From contig NZ_CP110395.1 in NCBI RefSeq assembly GCF_029910215.1, positions 4,340,001 to 4,404,000 on the forward strand: 64,000 bases of DNA, given 5' to 3'. Within the stretch, counting starts at the first letter, position 1. Every line of letters starts with the position of its first letter. The translations under genes and the position numbers were made by a program. The notes under the pieces are model-generated. The model did no database searches and had not been told where the DNA came from. It saw only the letters and a list, made by a program, of their open reading frames with translations. Source of the DNA: Paraburkholderia sp. D15 (GTDB lineage: Bacteria; Pseudomonadota; Gammaproteobacteria; Burkholderiales; Burkholderiaceae). Below, piece after piece: positions 1 through 8,776 of the stretch.

Positions 1-1162
1 GCGAGTCGTGATGCCGCAGGCCGGCAACAACTTTGGATCCGTATTCGTTCCCCGAACAGGCCAGGAAGTGGCGGTGAGTTATTTCGAAGGCGACTGCGAT
101 CGCCCCGTTGTAACGGGTGTGCTGTTCCACTCGATCAATACGCCTCACTGGAACACAAACGGACTGCTCTCTGGATTCAAGTCCCGGGAGTACAGCGGGC
201 GGGGTTTCAATCAGTTGGTGTTCGACGACTCCACGGCCCAATCCCGAGCCCAGTTGTACAGCTCAACGGCGAACTCATACCTTCACGTCGGGTATCTCAT
301 CAACCACGACGGAAACACGCGCGGGAGCTATCTCGGCAACGGCTTCGAGATGAAGACCGACGCGTTCGGTGCGGTGCGAGCCGGCCAGGGTCTGTACGTC
401 TCGACCTATGCGCGCGGTGGCACAACGAGCCAACAACTCGATACGAAAGAGGCCACGCAGCACCTTCTTGACTCCAGCGCAGTTGTCCAGCGGCGTTCGC
501 TGGCCGCGACGGACGCAAAGGCAGAGCCGCTGGACGAGTCCGAAGACGACATCAAGGCTTTCGCGGCCGCCACGCAAAGCAATGCGCAACGTAGCCCGGC
601 CGGCGGGCGCACGGGTGGCGGCGGCACGGGAACCGCAAATGCCTTTTCCGAACCCATCATGTTGTTCGCGAGTCCGTCCGGACTGGGGCTGTCGACCCAG
701 CAGTCGATGCATGTGACGGCAAGCCGGCACATCAACGTCGTCAGCGGAGACAACGCATACGTGGCGGTCGCCAGGTCGTGGATTGCGAGCGTCGGCGAGA
801 AGCTGAGCTTTTTTGTTCAGAACGCCGGTATGAAGCTCTTCGCGGCAAAGGGAAAAGTCGAAATCCAGGCGCAGTCCGACAACATCGAAATCACAGCTGA
901 CAAGACGCTTAAGGTCGCGTCTACGTCGGACTCCGTCAGCGTGACCGCGCAAAAAGAAATCACGCTGAGCGCTGGCGGCGCCACGATCCGAATCGCCAGC
1001 GGAAACATCTACATTCATGCGCCGGGGTTAGTCCAGGTCAAGGGCAGCCCGATTTCGTTCGAAGGCCCCGAGGGAAGCAATCCGGTCGTTACGTCTCTGC
1101 CGTCGAAGTCGTGCGCGCAGCAGTTCGCCGCGGCGGCGCAAACCGGTTCTGCACTTGTGTAG
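1..1162 (+). CDS. vgrG: Type VI secretion spike protein VgrG, C-terminal part (gene starts outside the window)
   Basis: The reading frame is already open at base 2, so this is the C-terminal ~386 residues of a larger protein (VgrG proteins are usually 600-1000 aa). The first residues fit the gp5-like OB-fold region (aromatic and Gly-rich, 'PRTGQEVAVSYFEGD', then 'RPVVTGVLFHS'). The block around 'LDTKEATQHLLDSS' followed by a Gly-rich linker and a beta-repeat tail fits the DUF2345 extension seen in Burkholderiales VgrGs. VgrG trimers form the tip of the T6SS needle and carry effectors. An adaptor and an effector follow directly, the usual vgrG-adaptor-effector-immunity order. No C-terminal enzymatic domain is apparent. 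Confidence 0.88.
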   Translation, partial: RVVMPQAGNNFGSVFVPRTGQEVAVSYFEGDCDRPVVTGVLFHSINTPHWNTNGLLSGFKSREYSGRGFNQLVFDDSTAQSRAQLYSSTANSYLHVGYLINHDGNTRGSYLGNGFEMKTDAFGAVRAGQGLYVSTYARGGTTSQQLDTKEATQHLLDSSAVVQRRSLAATDAKAEPLDESEDDIKAFAAATQSNAQRSPAGGRTGGGGTGTANAFSEPIMLFASPSGLGLSTQQSMHVTASRHINVVSGDNAYVAVARSWIASVGEKLSFFVQNAGMKLFAAKGKVEIQAQSDNIEITADKTLKVASTSDSVSVTAQKEITLSAGGATIRIASGNIYIHAPGLVQVKGSPISFEGPEGSNPVVTSLPSKSCAQQFAAAAQTGSALV

Positions 1163-1171
1163 GCGGTGGTC

Positions 1172-1975
1172 ATGGTCCACTACGTCATTGTTGAACCCGC
1201 CAACGGAAAGCTCGAGCTAGCCGACGCTCCTCCGGTCTATGAAATCGGCGAACTGGTGCCTGCCTGCCGCCCTGAACTCACGGAGGTCGCCCCGGTGCTT
1301 TATTGCGCCGAGCATCCTGACGAGCAACTTCCAGCACTGCGCAAAATCGCGATGCTCGATGCAGAGCGCCGGGCGCCTCCACTCGTCTGCGCGATTGTCG
1401 CCTCCGACAGAGCGACGGGTCGCGTGCAGCAGCATCTGGCCGACCGGCTCATTCTTTCGCGCCCTGACACCGACGATACAGCCGTGTTCCGCTACTACGA
1501 CCCGCGCGTGTTCACACATCTAAACCGAATTTTGCGGGCCGAACAATTCGGCGCGCTGCTCGGACCGCTCACGTCATGGGCATACCTCGACCCGGCTAGT
1601 GGATGGACAACCATGAAGGGCGCGGGCACGTTCGAGGAAAACCTGGCCGTCACGCAAGAGCAGTACAACCGCATTGTGCGCATCGAACTCGTACAGCGAG
1701 CGCTCGATGTGCTCCGAGCCAACAAGTCGGCAACACCGCCGCATGCGGCGGCTCTGCTCGACGCGCAGTTTGCAAAGGGAGCGGCGTACGGATTGGACGG
1801 CTCAGACCTTCTTGCATTTGCGATTCATGGCCTGCTCGTCTCGCCGTATTTCGACCGTCATCCTCGCGTCATGGCGATTTTGCAGACCGCCCAACCGAAT
1901 TACGTCGACTCGGTCACGCAGTGGGATGCCAGCGATTGGGAGACGATCGCTCGCGAAAGTCTTCAGTACCAGTAG
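1172..1975 (+). CDS. DUF4123 family T6SS effector adaptor/chaperone
   Basis: A protein of about 267 residues lying 9 bp after vgrG and 30 bp before the effector. The central 'WAYLDPASGWTTMKGAG' stretch and the overall length fit the DUF4123 (Tap/TEC) family, which loads a cognate effector onto the VgrG tip. I chose ATG 1172 because AGGCGG at 1161-1166 gives a well-placed ribosome binding site; a GTG at 1166 in the same frame is an alternative. The late 'FAIHGLLVSPYFDRHPRVMAIL' region is also typical. It is expected to be cytoplasmic and to be specific for the effector encoded next to it. Confidence 0.85.
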   Translation: MVHYVIVEPANGKLELADAPPVYEIGELVPACRPELTEVAPVLYCAEHPDEQLPALRKIAMLDAERRAPPLVCAIVASDRATGRVQQHLADRLILSRPDTDDTAVFRYYDPRVFTHLNRILRAEQFGALLGPLTSWAYLDPASGWTTMKGAGTFEENLAVTQEQYNRIVRIELVQRALDVLRANKSATPPHAAALLDAQFAKGAAYGLDGSDLLAFAIHGLLVSPYFDRHPRVMAILQTAQPNYVDSVTQWDASDWETIARESLQYQ

Positions 1976-2005
1976 ACCTGACTGCCCTCACAAAAGAGAT
2001 AACGA

Positions 2006-4567
2006 ATGGCACTCGACACCGATTTCTCGAGCATCAATCAGCTCACGCAGTCAATCATGCAGACGGGTTCCGCTTCACCCAGTTCGTGCAACATGTGCAA
2101 GAAGAAGGGACTGCCGATCCTGCCGGTGCGCTACGGAGTCGTCGCGGACACGAATGCTCACAGCGCCGCCGGCGCTTTGCCGGTCGGCGGCAGCTTTGGC
2201 GCCGGCGTCACGGGCATTGCGTTAAAGAAGGCGAAGTACACCCTGCGCACACTACGCTACGGATACGTCTACGTCCTCTACCCATCGACGAAGCGCTGGC
2301 AGGCTTACGCCGTGACAGCCGAAGGCAATCTGTATGACTATCCGCTGGATATCACGATCGACCGGCGCTTCGAAAAGCCGTTCAGTTGTCACCAGCCCGG
2401 CCATGCGCAACTGGCTCAATGCATCACCATCGACAATGCGCAGAATGCCGGCACGGTGTACCTTGCGTTCAGCGACGTGCTATGGACGAAAGCGGTGCGC
2501 GACCTATACGCGTCTAACTTCATGGGCTGTCGCGACAAGCGAATGCAGACACTCGATGCTACGGGTGCCCATAGCGGCAATAGCTCGCAGCCTCATGCGG
2601 CGAGTGTTGGTCAGCTAGGCAGTCTGCTGAACGAGTACGGGACGGGAAAGCATCCCGATTCGATGCTGACAGGATGTTTTCCGTACAACGATCGTGCAGG
2701 ACAAACGCCCGCGCTGAAAAAGGCGATGGACTCGATCCAACCGAACAAGGGTTTAGTGTTCGCGCTTTGGGATGCAGTGGGGATTACGCAGGAACTCAAC
2801 TTTGAGCAGCGGCTCGCTTTCGGTACTGCATTAGAGCCGTTCCATCATGGGATCTGGGCGGAAAGCGCGATCAACGCATTGCACAAGGCTGTTATCGCCG
2901 GAGAGAAGACGGCCATCGCGAACGCGGTGCAGACGCTTACGACTAATGCGTACAGCGGCGCGGCAATAACGGCTGTCTTCGACGGCGGCAAGCTGATGGA
3001 GAAGCAGCTCAAGACCATCAACGATCAGAAAGATAAAGATTTGGCCGGCGCCGCCTCGGATGCGTGGAAACCTTATTCGACTCATTATCGGCAAACAGCG
3101 ATCGATGAGTTCAAGCGTAAGACTGCGGCTTCGATGAAACCGGTGCATGAAAATATCCTTGCTCCGCTGTCGCTGGATCATAAGGCGTGGTTGTCTAGCG
3201 ATGCTTTGCTGAATGTGCTCCACCTGGACTATGAACAGGGCTGCTTGCAGAGCGGGCTCGAATACACGCTTACTTTTACGCTGTGCATCGAGGGATCAGC
3301 GGACCGGAAAGAAGCGATCGATCAGCTCGTCCAGTGGGCGAACGGAAGTGTCGAGGACATGCGCAATCCTCTGCTTCGAGCGCTTGTACTTAACAGTCCA
3401 GTGCTGGCTGAGAAAGTGAAGAAAGCGTCAAGTTACCCCTACGTCGAGTTGCGGGAGTTTGCGGCCAAGCTCATCGAGTCGTATAGCAAAGTCATTGACG
3501 TAGAGGAGTCGAAAAATAAGGGATTCATAGCCGCACTTTCAAAGGCTACGGCTCACTTGCTCCACGAGGCCGGCGGCCCCATCGCACAGGCTATTAGCAA
3601 GGGCATCGATACTGCGGCCGCGAAGGTTATGTATGTGACGCTTTGTATGCAGACAAAGACGCTTTTTGAATGCAAGGCTGTCTATGGTTCGGTGAACCAG
3701 TGGGTGAATTATGTATCCCGGCAAATGCAGGAGATGATGCCTGGAAGTCAGCAGATCGAGGTGCAGGACTTGAACAAAGATCTGAAAGGAAAGGCGTCAG
3801 GCGCAGCAAATGTGGATGCGGAAATAAAAGCGAGGCAATTTGTCCTTGTAGAAAGCCCGTCCAGGGAAGCCGCGACGTTGTCGAGCGTTGCGGCTCAACC
3901 TGGCTTCCAGAAGTTGGCCAGCGTCACGTTGACGCCAGATGTCGTGGAAAAGGTTTACATGCCGAAATTTCGACTGCTTACCAAGGGAGAACCAGGATTT
4001 AACGGCATCGGAGCAATATTTAATGCTATTAATCTGTTCTTTGCGCGAACGGAGTTGTTGAAGTCGAATCATTTTAATTCGACGGAAAATTCAATCAAGT
4101 TCGGCAATGCTGTGGGCGGGCTGGTCGTCAGTGTGTCGCAATACACTCACACTGCTATTGAGGCAATTGAGAAATCCGGTGCAAAGGTCGGTGCAGGCTG
4201 GCTGAGATTCGGAGGGATTGCGGACGTTGTTAGCAAATTCGGAGGCCCCGTTGTTGGCCTTGTTTCCGCCGCAATTGACGGCTATCACGCGTGGGATGAA
4301 ATTCAACATGGAAATTTCATTTTGGCATCTCTTTATTTCAGTTCAACAATTATCGGTTTCTCGCTTGTAATCGCAGCTTTCACGGGACCAATTTTAACTC
4401 TGCTGCTTTTGATAGTTGCAGCAATAATCGGCGCTGCCATTAATTTTGCAAAAGGGCGCGAAATCAATGAATGGCTAGAACAATGTTACTTCGGAATAAA
4501 GGAAGAAAACGAGCGCTTTTCAAGCCTAGCCGAAGACCAGAAGGCTTTGACGTCTGCACTTTCGTAA
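2006..4567 (+). CDS. T6SS effector, VasX-like / BTH_I2691 family, predicted membrane-active
   Basis: 853 residues. The N-terminal region (about 28-190) has 'CNMCKKKGLPILPVRYGVV' and later 'LRYGYVYVLYPSTKRWQAY', the signature of the toxin VasX N-terminal domain as found in the BTH_I2691 effector family. The middle is mainly predicted helix. Residues about 735-805 form a hydrophobic region with several possible membrane segments (GFSLVIAAFTGPILTLLLLIVAAIIGAAI), compatible with a colicin-like pore former. Its place after vgrG and DUF4123 and before two membrane proteins supports delivery by the adjacent VgrG. AT content rises towards the 3' end (about 4000-4560), suggesting an exchanged C-terminal toxin module. 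Pore formation is inferred from family and hydrophobicity. Confidence 0.82.
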   Translation: MALDTDFSSINQLTQSIMQTGSASPSSCNMCKKKGLPILPVRYGVVADTNAHSAAGALPVGGSFGAGVTGIALKKAKYTLRTLRYGYVYVLYPSTKRWQAYAVTAEGNLYDYPLDITIDRRFEKPFSCHQPGHAQLAQCITIDNAQNAGTVYLAFSDVLWTKAVRDLYASNFMGCRDKRMQTLDATGAHSGNSSQPHAASVGQLGSLLNEYGTGKHPDSMLTGCFPYNDRAGQTPALKKAMDSIQPNKGLVFALWDAVGITQELNFEQRLAFGTALEPFHHGIWAESAINALHKAVIAGEKTAIANAVQTLTTNAYSGAAITAVFDGGKLMEKQLKTINDQKDKDLAGAASDAWKPYSTHYRQTAIDEFKRKTAASMKPVHENILAPLSLDHKAWLSSDALLNVLHLDYEQGCLQSGLEYTLTFTLCIEGSADRKEAIDQLVQWANGSVEDMRNPLLRALVLNSPVLAEKVKKASSYPYVELREFAAKLIESYSKVIDVEESKNKGFIAALSKATAHLLHEAGGPIAQAISKGIDTAAAKVMYVTLCMQTKTLFECKAVYGSVNQWVNYVSRQMQEMMPGSQQIEVQDLNKDLKGKASGAANVDAEIKARQFVLVESPSREAATLSSVAAQPGFQKLASVTLTPDVVEKVYMPKFRLLTKGEPGFNGIGAIFNAINLFFARTELLKSNHFNSTENSIKFGNAVGGLVVSVSQYTHTAIEAIEKSGAKVGAGWLRFGGIADVVSKFGGPVVGLVSAAIDGYHAWDEIQHGNFILASLYFSSTIIGFSLVIAAFTGPILTLLLLIVAAIIGAAINFAKGREINEWLEQCYFGIKEENERFSSLAEDQKALTSALS

Positions 4568-4580
4568 TACAGGAACCAGC

Positions 4581-5540
4581 ATGAAAATCCGTGGAATCGC
4601 TCGTTCTATCACCGAAGACGAGTTTGCTGCGCGTCTGGAGCAGAAGAACAAGTGCACTGACAACGCAAAAAGCAGTGGAACAGCCTTTGAATGTACCGAC
4701 AACTATCTCGAAGTTTGCGACGGGCTCTACCGCGAGAAAGGCTGGGGCTTGCTAGCCTTCCTGATGGGCGGCATTCCCGCAATAGGCTCGACGATCATGG
4801 CTTTGTGGATAGCCATCAATACGTCTCCAGCGCTGCGGCAGAAAGGATTGGCCGAACTGACTCACTGGGTCTTTGGATTTTTTGCACTGCTCTCGTTTGG
4901 AGTGTTCCTGTGGGCATCACGTTTCCTATTCGTTGACTGTTTCAACTATACGAGCAAACCTATTCGCTTCAATCGCATTGATCGGACAATTTACGTGTTC
5001 AAACACAACGGCCCCGGCGGAGTTGTCAGCGTGCCTTGGGATCAGGCGTTCCTTTATGTCGAAAGGAGCCCACGAGGCGGTCTTTTGCTAACGGCTGGCC
5101 GCGTCGCTCGCTGTCTTGTGCTCGATGAGAAAGGACAGGTCACGGACAGCATTCCGATCGGGAAGCGAGTCGTGCTGGCCTCGCCCGAAACAGGGCCACT
5201 CGGTCAGCAAGTGATGAACGAACTCTACGAAGACTTCGAGTATTACCGGCGGTTCATGGAAGAGGGGCCAGCGCTGCTGCCTCGGGTGGAAAGCTTCCTC
5301 TCTAAAAAAGTATCGTTCCGAAATTCTCTGAAGTTGCGGTTTGAGGATGAGGCGGCCCTTTTGAAATCAGGAAATCTGTTCCTCATAGCGTTTGGAATTG
5401 TTGCTTTGGTGCCTGTCTTCATTTTTTCATGCGCCAACTACCTCGCGATGCGGACTTGTCGCGAACCGGTGTGGCCCGATGATGTAGAACGCGCCTGCGG
5501 GGCCTTGCCTAACGCAATAAGCGAAAGTGTCGCGACGTAA
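4581..5540 (+). CDS. Membrane protein, candidate immunity protein copy 1 (DUF6708-like)
   Basis: 319 residues starting 13 bp after the effector stop. Two strongly hydrophobic segments lie at about 55-78 and 86-112 and a third near 265-290, so this is an integral inner-membrane protein with a cytoplasmic domain between segments 2 and 3. It is clearly paralogous over its full length to the next gene. I associate it from memory with DUF6708, which is common next to T6SS effectors, but cannot confirm this. Position right after a membrane-active toxin and the membrane topology suggest immunity to that toxin. Confidence 0.72.
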   Translation: MKIRGIARSITEDEFAARLEQKNKCTDNAKSSGTAFECTDNYLEVCDGLYREKGWGLLAFLMGGIPAIGSTIMALWIAINTSPALRQKGLAELTHWVFGFFALLSFGVFLWASRFLFVDCFNYTSKPIRFNRIDRTIYVFKHNGPGGVVSVPWDQAFLYVERSPRGGLLLTAGRVARCLVLDEKGQVTDSIPIGKRVVLASPETGPLGQQVMNELYEDFEYYRRFMEEGPALLPRVESFLSKKVSFRNSLKLRFEDEAALLKSGNLFLIAFGIVALVPVFIFSCANYLAMRTCREPVWPDDVERACGALPNAISESVAT

Positions 5541-5570
5541 AGTCGCCGGTCTTGTATTACGAAAGCTTGT

Positions 5571-6530
5571 ATGAATTTCAAATGCACCAGTCGATACATA
5601 TCAGACGATGAAATTGCAGCACGTTTACAGCAAAAACAGAGGTGCGCCGACGCCGCAAAAAGCAGCGGAACGGCCTTTGAAGCGACCGACAGTTATCTTG
5701 AGGTTTGCGACGGACTTTATCGTGAGAAAGGTTGGGGTCTCCTTGCCTTCTTCATGGGCGGAATACCCGCAATATGCTTGACGGCTATGTTCATATGGAT
5801 GGCCATCGAAGTATCTCCAGCGCTACGGCAGAAAGGGCAAACGGAATTGACGCACTGGGGTTGCGGCTTCCTCGCGTTATCCTCATTTGGCGCGTTTCTG
5901 TGGGCAACACACTTCCTGTTCGTCGATTGCTTCAACTACACAAGCAAACCCATTCGCTTCAATCGACCCAACCGGACGATATACGCGTTCAAACACAACG
6001 GACCCGACGGAGTTGTCGCTGTGCCGTGGGACGACACATTGTTCTATATCGAACGGAGCCCCAAGGGTGGCCTGTTCCAAACCGCCGCTCGAGTTGTCCG
6101 CTGCCTTGTTCTCAATGAGAAGGGCCAAGTGACTGACAGTTTCCCGATTGGAAAGCGGGTTGTACTCGCATCGTCTGAAGAGGGACCGCTTGGCCAGCAG
6201 GTGATGAACGAACTCTACGAAGACTTCGAATACTACCGGCGGTTCATGGAAGAAGGATCGGCGCTGCTACCTCCCGTAGAAAGCTTTCTGTCCAAAGAAG
6301 TGTCGTTCCAGAACTCCATAAGCTTCCTGTTTAAAGATGAATCAGCGCTTTTGAAGTCAGGCAGCGTGTTCCTTGTAGTGTTCGGGATTATCGGTCTAGT
6401 GCCTTACTTCATTTTTTCATGCGCGAACTACGTCGCCATGCGAACCTGCCGCCAACCGGTGTGGCCCGACGATGTAGAACGCGCCTGCAGGGTTTTGCCT
6501 GCAGAGACCGGCGAAAGCGTGGCAACTTGA
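5571..6530 (+). CDS. Membrane protein, candidate immunity protein copy 2 (paralogue of upstream gene)
   Basis: 319 residues, the same length as the preceding gene and alignable without obvious gaps; roughly three quarters of residues look identical by eye. Shared blocks include 'SSGTAFE', 'YLEVCDGLYREKGWGLLAF', 'NYTSKPIRFNR', 'LGQQVMNELYEDFEYYRRF' and a C-terminal 'VWPDDVERAC'. Differences cluster in the membrane segments and in the loop after 'PWD'. A tandem duplication of an immunity gene is the simplest reading. The duplicated pair ends the T6SS cluster; no further cargo gene follows before the tRNA-derived repeat at 6749. Confidence 0.72.
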   Translation: MNFKCTSRYISDDEIAARLQQKQRCADAAKSSGTAFEATDSYLEVCDGLYREKGWGLLAFFMGGIPAICLTAMFIWMAIEVSPALRQKGQTELTHWGCGFLALSSFGAFLWATHFLFVDCFNYTSKPIRFNRPNRTIYAFKHNGPDGVVAVPWDDTLFYIERSPKGGLFQTAARVVRCLVLNEKGQVTDSFPIGKRVVLASSEEGPLGQQVMNELYEDFEYYRRFMEEGSALLPPVESFLSKEVSFQNSISFLFKDESALLKSGSVFLVVFGIIGLVPYFIFSCANYVAMRTCRQPVWPDDVERACRVLPAETGESVAT

Positions 6531-6655
6531 GTCCCCACCTTATCCTCGAGGTCGACAGGACATGGTTGATGGGATGGCTGAAGGAGGGTGAACTGCCCGT
6601 CGTTTCAGGCCCTCCCTTGGCCCGCGCCCGTTGGTGCTAAAACGGCCGACAAATA

Positions 6656-6684
6656 GAAAACGCCGAGCAATGCACGGCATTTTC
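6656..6684 (+). terminator. Possible intrinsic terminator after the T6SS cluster
   Basis: Ten-base arms (GAAAACGCCG and CGGCATTTTC) pair with one mismatch around a 9-nt loop, with the T-run inside the 3' arm. It lies about 125 bp after the second immunity candidate. The remaining bases from 6531 to 6980 contain no convincing gene; they hold this hairpin, the tRNA-derived repeat at 6749 and the short repeat at 6898. Confidence 0.4.
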
Positions 6685-6748
6685 GAAAGAACACTGGTTG
6701 GCAATTTTGCATGCCCGGTGAATCACTGGTGATTCGCACTGAATCTTC

Positions 6749-6791
6749 GTGCGCCCGGCTGGGATCGAACCAGCAACCCCTGCCTTCGGAG
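6749..6791. repeat. Left attachment-site-like repeat: displaced 3' part of tRNA-Arg(CCG)
   Basis: These 43 bases are identical to 12738-12780, the 3' portion of the intact tRNA-Arg on the minus strand. The identity runs from the anticodon loop through the T arm and acceptor stem to one base past the discriminator, then stops abruptly (the left copy continues with an AT-rich sequence). This is the signature of a tyrosine-integrase element that inserted at the tRNA and restored its 3' end. It is not a functional tRNA: the 5' half is absent. Confidence 0.9.
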
Positions 6792-6897
6792 TTTTAAAAA
6801 CGCGCCACATCCCATTTAAAATCAATGCCTTACACAACTCGCAAAGTGTAAAACCAAGGCTAAACAAGCTCATTCAAGGCCATCCCAGCCTGTCCGC

Positions 6898-6915
6898 ACT
6901 GTATTTTCACTGTAC
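6898..6915. repeat. 18-bp direct repeat near left end of the element (copy 1)
   Basis: ACTGTATTTTCACTGTAC is present here and again at 12670-12687 in the same orientation. Both copies sit just inside the tRNA-derived end repeats (106 bp in from the left one, 50 bp before the right one). The motif itself holds two ACTGTA/ACTGTAC half-repeats. It could be an arm-type integrase binding site or a remnant of an earlier insertion. Confidence 0.7.
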
Positions 6916-6980
6916 AAGCTGTTGCCAGTGTCACGCAGTTCGCGAAGGCTGCGGTACGCTCGAAATCCGAGGCATGGGAC

Positions 6981-7946
6981 TTAGGTGAACAGCCGCTCTT
7001 CGAATTCGTCTACTGAGGGAAGTGTCCCTGCTTCCGTCATCCGGCACATCAACCGCGACAGCAGCGCCCGTACTTCAATAATGTGTTCCTCCAACAGCGC
7101 ATCCTTGGTGGCAGCGCCGTGCACTGCTTTTGATCGATAGTCATAAAGCAACTTGATCCGCCGGTAGAGGGCGACCCGCCCGGGCCCCCGATCCTCAAGA
7201 AAAGATGCAGCCAGCGCGGCAAGCCGAAACCGCAATTCCGAATTGATACCGAAGATGCCTTCAAAGCCGGCCCAAAGCGCAGCTGCTGACATCCTTAAAT
7301 TGGCTTGGTGGTGATGCGTCGTCAAGCAATCCACCGCCAACCGGAACGCGGGCCGCTCAAGGAGTTCGATCCACACCGCCAAGTGCTTGTGGACCCAGTC
7401 AAGCTCATCACGGGAAACGGCGACAACCTCACCAAGCCTACGCGCGGCGGGCACGTCTTCAAGCAACTGCACCTTACAGGAATCGCGCTCGACCGCCGGG
7501 ATGGCGTCCCATGACACACTCGCGACAGCGGGCACCAGAAGATCTGCGACAGAGCGGCAGCGAAGGGCCGATATGATCCGCCAGCCCGTATCGAGAAGCC
7601 CCTGAAGATCATTTGACGCGCCGTGCAACACCGCTAGTTCGTGTGTAACGCTCGGCATATGGCGTGCGACGGCGCTCAATAGGCCCTTATTCTCCAGCGC
7701 GCCCGCAAGCTCAATCTCCCCTGGCGGCTGCCGAACCTCTCGCAACGTTCCGAGCCCCGCGAACTCGTAGACACCGCCGTGCAAAGTCAGGCCGGACAGT
7801 GCAAAGCAAACCTCTGACACTCCCGCCAACGCGACTAGGCATTCTCGGGCGGTTTCCTTGCGCTTTTGGAAGTGCGAAATCACGCCTTCCGCCGCGTTGA
7901 TTAGGTTCTCCGTCCCGTCCACTGCCCCTCGCTCGTCGGTCGTCAC
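6981..7946 (-). CDS. HEPN-like protein of unknown function (protein A of the island)
   Basis: 321 residues from a GTG start (7946). The C-terminal third resembles the Apea-type HEPN fold: a helix with 'WAGFEGIFG', then 'ELRFRLAALAASFLE', then 'LYDYRSKAVHG' giving an R-X4-H motif at R271/H276, the catalytic signature of HEPN ribonucleases. The first 230 residues match nothing I recognise. Gly-poor, no signal peptide or membrane segment, so probably cytoplasmic. It is divergent from the two-gene unit starting at 8053, with a 106-bp shared promoter region. A second protein with the same motif at nearly the same residue number is encoded at 8777. RNase activity is inferred from the motif. Confidence 0.6.
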   Translation of the reverse strand: MTTDERGAVDGTENLINAAEGVISHFQKRKETARECLVALAGVSEVCFALSGLTLHGGVYEFAGLGTLREVRQPPGEIELAGALENKGLLSAVARHMPSVTHELAVLHGASNDLQGLLDTGWRIISALRCRSVADLLVPAVASVSWDAIPAVERDSCKVQLLEDVPAARRLGEVVAVSRDELDWVHKHLAVWIELLERPAFRLAVDCLTTHHHQANLRMSAAALWAGFEGIFGINSELRFRLAALAASFLEDRGPGRVALYRRIKLLYDYRSKAVHGAATKDALLEEHIIEVRALLSRLMCRMTEAGTLPSVDEFEERLFT

Positions 7947-8052
7947 GTCACTCTCGCCAGAACAATTAAAAGTCTGATTTTGCGCGCATGCTCATCTGTG
8001 GTCCATCCAACTGCTTTCACGCGTATCATTTCCCCACAATAACGGGGGCAAA

Positions 8053-8742
8053 ATGTCAGAAGGCGGGGCGAGAAGGCATTGGCTAGATTATGTGGCGGTA
8101 TGGGTCGCGCTATTCGCGATGATTGGCTCATTGCTGAGCGCGGGCGCGTCTTGGTATCAGTTCAAGGCGTCCAGAGATCAGCTGAGTTCCATGAAGTTCG
8201 ATCAACGTCCATGGGTATCTCTCGATTTGAAGCCTCAAGGTCCTTTTGAAAAGGACGATAGCGGTTGGGTGTATACCTTTGCGTACGACCTGAGCAACGT
8301 AGGCCGGTCGCCAGCCTTCAATGTCGTATTTAGCTCGATGATGATACCTATGGCTCCACCGTTTGACGCGCCTCCTCCGTCCAGCGGGTACTCGTATCCT
8401 GATCCGAGTGCAGCAGTAAGACGTGCAATAAAAGACACATGCCAGCAGAACGAAGCCCTACGCGCTCGTGGGGTCGGCGACATACTCTTTCCAAATTCGC
8501 AGCAAAACCTCCACTGGAAGGCGCACAGCCAAGTTTCGACGAAGGGCTATCTTCCCGCCTTGGCTGTCGTCGCGTGCGTTTCGTACCAGTTCAGTGGCGA
8601 TCCGGCCGTCCACGAAACGGTACGTGTGTTCGACTTGGAGCGACGTGACTACGGGCAAACAATTCACGTTGACGACTTCGGTATCTTGCCCCAAGACCTA
8701 GTTTTCTTTCCTTATCTGATTGACGGGTTTTCCGCAAACTGA
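8053..8742 (+). CDS. Membrane-anchored protein of unknown function
   Basis: 229 residues with a good ribosome binding site (GGGGG at 8044-8048). One N-terminal membrane segment at about residues 11-33, followed by 'WYQFKASRDQL' and a soluble region with 'RPWVSLDL' and 'SNVGRSPAFNVVF', which looks like an all-beta domain found in many uncharacterised single-pass proteins. The topology predicts a domain on one face of the inner membrane, side not determined. It is followed after 34 bp by the HEPN-like gene at 8777, so the two are probably co-transcribed. I do not recognise a specific function. Confidence 0.6.
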   Translation: MSEGGARRHWLDYVAVWVALFAMIGSLLSAGASWYQFKASRDQLSSMKFDQRPWVSLDLKPQGPFEKDDSGWVYTFAYDLSNVGRSPAFNVVFSSMMIPMAPPFDAPPPSSGYSYPDPSAAVRRAIKDTCQQNEALRARGVGDILFPNSQQNLHWKAHSQVSTKGYLPALAVVACVSYQFSGDPAVHETVRVFDLERRDYGQTIHVDDFGILPQDLVFFPYLIDGFSAN

Positions 8743-8776
8743 ATTTAAGACAAAAGCGAACAGGGTGAACTAGGCA

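Noticed and set aside
6749..6791. A second tRNA-Arg gene
   Set aside because: Only the part from the anticodon loop to the 3' end is present; acceptor 5' strand and D arm are missing, so it is an attachment-site copy.
6898..6915. LexA/SOS box
   Set aside because: The CTGT...ACAG pattern needed for a LexA site is not met; the motif is a direct repeat of ACTGTA.
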